Shown: one piece after another, positions 29,422 to 32,173 of the stretch
Numbering within the stretch: position 1 is the first letter of the stretch
Layout of the letters: every line of letters begins with the position of its first letter
IMG/VR virus record: IMGVR_UViG_3300020001_000004
Location: 1-32,173 of that record
From: a virus
Reading direction: 5' to 3' (one strand)
Length of the DNA stretch: 32,173 nucleotides
Notes under the pieces: generated by a model
Seen by the model: the letters and a program-made list of their open reading frames with translations, nothing else
Databases searched by the model: none
What the model was told of the DNA's origin: nothing
Made by a program: the position numbers and the translations under genes

Positions 29422-31451
29422 TTCTGCAAAATTAATTTCACCAAATCGTGCCATCCGAAATGAATAGCTTTTTCATCTTTAGGTAAGTCTTTTTTTGTCA
29501 AGTCCACAAGAATATCACGCAAGGCCATATTGTAAACCCTGCAATCCCAACTATGATTTTGTGAAGCGCTTGTTTTCTTCACCCACCGTGCCTGGATTGG
29601 ACTTCCTTCCTTAGTTTCGATCACCCGATGCTCACTTTCAAAGTGTTCGAAGTAATTTTTGAATCCATACAGTCCTTCCGATGGTGTTGGGAAGTTCATG
29701 AAGCCTACTGGTTGAATTCCATCGCCCCGGTCCCATTTCAACTTCATTTGTTCCGATAAATCGTCTTTAATCCGGTTGACTTCAACCAAATATAGATTAC
29801 TGCGCTCTTTGGCGACATGAAAAGCAGGAAAATCGCGTCCTAACTTGAAATATTTCTCAACATCCTTGCCTTTTAAGCCAAAAACATTCAGTCCATAGTT
29901 GTCTTTTGCCTTATCTAAAAAAGCGTAGGCATAGACCGAATGATAACCGCAGTCAATTCCAGAAATGAAAATTTGCATTCTCCTACCCGTATCGGTCTTG
30001 TAAACGTCCGAAAGTACCCTTTTTACCTCTCCCCAAACGTTTAATTGATGCGATTTGTCATAACTCCAACGTTCCCGATCCTCTTTTACTCTTTTTGAGC
30101 CTTCCATGGGAATAAAAGTGCCGATGCTCCCATGTCTCACGCTATAAGTTGTTCCTGTTTCACTCCAAGCAACAATTTCGTAATCCAGTCGTGCATCATG
30201 CTCTGTTCCGTTCAAGTCACAGGCACAAGTGAGTAAAACTATTTTTCCGTTGCCATCTTTTACTGAAAGTCCCTCCGGCACAATGCCTATTGGATAATTT
30301 CTTGTGTTTCCCTGAAGATCATTGGCCTTTGGTGACTCTCCCTGCTGCTCAAATGTCTCACCAAGGACAAGATTCACGAAAGTTTTCACTAATTCTTCCT
30401 TCGGCTTGACCCCAGGTGGGTTGGCTTCCATGAATTGACGAACGTAATGTTCCCAATCGTACATCCCCGGTGGAGCGTAAAGACTTGAAATATGGTAGGA
30501 ATATTGATCGCTTTTTGTGGGTTTTGCTGTTGGCCTCCACTCACCGGCAAGATTCATTTCATATTTTTCGCTATCATCGAAGAATCCACCGCAGTTCTGG
30601 CAGACGTAGCCCACCGATCCTTCGATTAATTCATTGTGGTCATTCGTTTTCCATGTGATCCCTCCTTTTTCTTTTCCACCTGTCCCTTCAATGTCTTTTT
30701 CCCAATACAGTGCAATGTATTCACCGCAGCAAGGGCAAGGAACGAAATACCGGCGCTGATCGCCCTGTAAATAAAGTGGTTCGATGTTGGAAGTGTTTTT
30801 TAACTCAGGGGTTGAAATGTAAAACAACTTCATCTTGGCAAAATAGGCTGCAAACCGTTGCTCGATCATTCGGGTGGTACTTCCTGATTCCTTGGAACTC
30901 TTTTTGGCTGCATCAAAGTCATCAATGAACCCATATCTTACTGAGCGCTGTCGTAGAAGTTTGTGGTTCGATGCTGATCCTGCGATTAAATTACCACCTG
31001 GAAATTCTTTGCTCTTGTTCGTATCGCCGGTGCGCATGTTCTTTGCGCGAAGCACATTTGGCCTGATCATCTTACGAAGTCCACAACTATCAATCATTTG
31101 ATCAATTTTTGTATTCATCGCTTCCTCCACTAAGTCTGAATGACCGGTAAGAAACAAAATATTGCCTGGGTTCTGTGCAATGATCCATCCAATGCCTGCT
31201 TCGATAACTCCGGTGGAAAATCCTATTTGACTGCCTTTCATCACTGTAATCACACGCGAAGGATGGTAAGGTGAAAGACAATCGACTACTTCACGCATGT
31301 ACGGCGTTCGTTCGTAAGTGAATTTGCCGGGGAATGGCGATACATCAGTGGTCATGATCCGGTGGGCCTCTGCCCAATCGGAAGGGTTCACATCGGAAAG
31401 GAGTGTCCGTGAACTCTCAAGAATGTCAAGTGTCTGATCCCAATAGTTCAT
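29418..31451 (-). CDS. Terminase large subunit, lambda gpA type
   Basis: The 677-residue protein cuts and packages phage DNA at the portal. MKGSQIGFST (71-80) holds the Walker A-like motif, RYGFIDDFD (172-180) Walker B, and HKLLRQRS (163-170) lies just before it. Four or five cysteines at 239, 241, 242, 284 and 287 form the zinc-binding insertion seen in gpA relatives. The C-terminal nuclease half has CACDLNGTEHDARLDYEIVA and ISGIDCGYHSVYAYAF with the conserved aspartates. Length fits (lambda gpA 641). A gpA-type enzyme predicts cos-type or related packaging. It is preceded by the small ORF at 31459. Confidence 0.9.
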   Translation of the reverse strand: MNYWDQTLDILESSRTLLSDVNPSDWAEAHRIMTTDVSPFPGKFTYERTPYMREVVDCLSPYHPSRVITVMKGSQIGFSTGVIEAGIGWIIAQNPGNILFLTGHSDLVEEAMNTKIDQMIDSCGLRKMIRPNVLRAKNMRTGDTNKSKEFPGGNLIAGSASNHKLLRQRSVRYGFIDDFDAAKKSSKESGSTTRMIEQRFAAYFAKMKLFYISTPELKNTSNIEPLYLQGDQRRYFVPCPCCGEYIALYWEKDIEGTGGKEKGGITWKTNDHNELIEGSVGYVCQNCGGFFDDSEKYEMNLAGEWRPTAKPTKSDQYSYHISSLYAPPGMYDWEHYVRQFMEANPPGVKPKEELVKTFVNLVLGETFEQQGESPKANDLQGNTRNYPIGIVPEGLSVKDGNGKIVLLTCACDLNGTEHDARLDYEIVAWSETGTTYSVRHGSIGTFIPMEGSKRVKEDRERWSYDKSHQLNVWGEVKRVLSDVYKTDTGRRMQIFISGIDCGYHSVYAYAFLDKAKDNYGLNVFGLKGKDVEKYFKLGRDFPAFHVAKERSNLYLVEVNRIKDDLSEQMKLKWDRGDGIQPVGFMNFPTPSEGLYGFKNYFEHFESEHRVIETKEGSPIQARWVKKTSASQNHSWDCRVYNMALRDILVDLTKKDLPKDEKAIHFGWHDLVKLILQK

Positions 31452-31458
31452 CTTAAAT

Positions 31459-31614
31459 TTATTTCCTTTCCCATTCCCCCCTGCCTCGTTTTGCAGAAAA
31501 TTCTGTTATTATATTCTTTAAACTCTTTTGGCTTATCCTGATACTTTGTGATACCGCTTCGTTGATTATCGTCATGAGTTTTTTTCTCAATCCTATTATT
31601 TCATCCCTGCTCAA
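31459..31614 (-). CDS. 51-residue basic ORF, possibly read as extension of the small terminase
   Basis: The frame opens at TTG 31614 (TTGA overlap with the terminase stop) and ends at TAA 31459, just before the large-subunit gene. It encodes SRDEIIGLRKKLMTIINEAV, a short helix, then a tail rich in Lys, Arg and Glu (AKRGRGEWERK). The run of ten A residues before the stop of the small subunit (minus strand, 31625-31616) allows a -1 slip into exactly this frame, which would give a fused protein of about 208 residues. Whether it is made alone, as a fusion or not at all is not known. Confidence 0.5.
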   Translation of the reverse strand: MSRDEIIGLRKKLMTIINEAVSQSIRISQKSLKNIITEFSAKRGRGEWERK

Positions 31615-32081
31615 CTTTTTTTTTTCGAAACCTCGATTAACAAGTTCTCGCCTCCCTGCTGAAAAGAAACAGTAATGCTCTTTGAGTGTTGTGCGAATAT
31701 CTGCTTTACTATATCAACAGGAATTAAAAAGGCTTCCAGTTTCTCTCTTTTTGCGCGAAGAATTTCTATTTCTTCCGTGGTTTTTGAAATCTCTAACTCC
31801 TTTATTTTTGAATTGAGTTGAGTGCGCCTGTCAGCTTCTTTTATCTTACGATCAAAATCCTCTCTTTCTTTTTTTGTCGCCGGTGGCGGCTTAACTATGA
31901 TCTCAATGTTCTTCTTTCCAACCTTATCATCCCTATTTTCTAAGAACTCTTTATTTTCTGCTATGGTATCATCAATCTTTTTACCGGTCATGGTCACCTT
32001 GCCCCTGCTAATATAAACCGATAGTTCCCTACTGGTAATTCCACATGCCTTACTAAACTCAATTCTCGTCCTTAGCGCCAT
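31611..32081 (-). CDS. Terminase small subunit, Nu1-like
   Basis: The 156-residue protein (ATG 32081) has an N-terminal winged-helix DNA-binding part, IEFSKACGITSRELSVYISR (7-26), similar to the Nu1 domain that recognises the packaging site. A long charged helix (about 75-115) and a C-terminal part with VDIVKQIFAQHSK (about 120-132) would hold the large subunit. A frame from TTG 32093 exists, but a promoter element ends at 32091 and favours ATG 32081. It is followed directly by the 51-residue ORF and the large subunit. Family assignment rests on position and the helix-turn-helix. Confidence 0.72.
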   Translation of the reverse strand: MALRTRIEFSKACGITSRELSVYISRGKVTMTGKKIDDTIAENKEFLENRDDKVGKKNIEIIVKPPPATKKEREDFDRKIKEADRRTQLNSKIKELEISKTTEEIEILRAKREKLEAFLIPVDIVKQIFAQHSKSITVSFQQGGENLLIEVSKKKS

Positions 32082-32082
32082 A

Positions 32083-32114
32083 ATAGGCAACAAACATAGG
32101 CAACAATAGGCAAC
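32083..32114 (-). repeat. Three direct repeats of TTGCCTAT at the small terminase start
   Basis: On the minus strand GTTGCCTAT occurs at 32114-32106, 32104-32096 and 32091-32083, with offsets of 10 and 13 bp. A copy of GGCAAC in the opposite orientation lies at 32160-32155. Iterated sites next to a Nu1-like gene recall the R sites of lambda cos, where the small terminase binds, or an operator. The repeats overlap the promoter. Confidence 0.7.
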
Positions 32115-32122
32115 AAAAGCAA
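32091..32122 (-). promoter_or_regulatory. Candidate Bacteroidota-type promoter of the terminase operon
   Basis: TTG (32122-32120) and TATGTTTG (32098-32091) are 21 bp apart on the minus strand, fitting TTG / TAnnTTTG. The -7 element ends nine bases before the ATG at 32081, so the leader would be only a few bases long. A TTGACA box at 32144-32139 lacks a good partner. Confidence 0.5.
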
Positions 32123-32173
32123 CTTTTTCCTAAAAAAGTGTCAAGACTGGCTTTGTTGCCGCTTCGCATGTAT

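Noticed and set aside
29422-29454. Start of the small beta protein inside the terminase gene
   Set aside because: The internal ATG at 29421 forms an ATGA overlap with the terminase stop and is more consistent with the neighbours.
32139-32144. TTGACA box as a sigma-70 promoter
   Set aside because: No acceptable -10 hexamer lies 16-18 bp downstream; the TAnnTTTG element fits better.

Overview
The window is a late-gene segment of a contractile-tailed double-stranded DNA phage, or of a prophage (no integrase, lysogeny or host gene is visible to decide). Several things suggest a host in the Bacteroidota. Candidate promoters match the TTG - about 20 bp - TAnnTTTG pattern of that phylum, Shine-Dalgarno sequences are weak or absent, and one virion protein starts with a signal peptide ending in GYGQ. 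The head genes are of the lambda type (Nu1-like and gpA-like terminase, gpB-like portal, ClpP-like protease with scaffold, gpD, gpE). The tail genes are of the Mu type (sheath gpL, tube, gp46, gp47, gp48, gpN, gpP, gp45). All recognised genes are on the minus strand except one small ribbon-helix-helix regulator.

Read in transcription order (high to low coordinates): the small terminase with three TTGCCTAT repeats at its start (32.1-31.6 kb), a 51-residue ORF reachable by slippage, the large terminase (31.4-29.4 kb) and a small beta-rich protein. Next comes an 8.7 kb sugar-modification cassette (29.25-20.55 kb) with eight small glycosyltransferase-like proteins, three methyltransferases, a compact epimerase-like protein, an HNH-AP2 endonuclease and three very small membrane proteins. 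Most of its genes are joined by ATGA start/stop overlaps. It is followed by the contractile tail: sheath, tube, chaperone with a -1 frameshift, tape measure and baseplate (20.5-8.8 kb). The rest of the head follows (8.5-2.6 kb): gpW-like protein, portal, protease/scaffold, decoration, capsid and two connector or terminator candidates. A tail-fibre-like protein with a signal peptide runs off the left edge (2599-1).

Two features stand out. First, the sugar cassette sits inside the virion operon and has no flippase or polymerase gene, which suggests glycosylation of virion proteins or of the host surface late in infection. Second, an identical 25-bp inverted-repeat element occurs at exactly two promoters: that of the lone plus-strand regulator (6278-6302) and that of the tail module (20543-20567). 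It overlaps the -33 element in both, which suggests the regulator controls itself and the tail genes. The head module is also split: terminase and portal lie 21 kb apart with cassette and tail between them.

No stretch of more than about 160 bases lacks a candidate gene. I saw no tRNA, rRNA, CRISPR array or insertion sequence. Family names come from recognising motifs by eye; no database search was possible.
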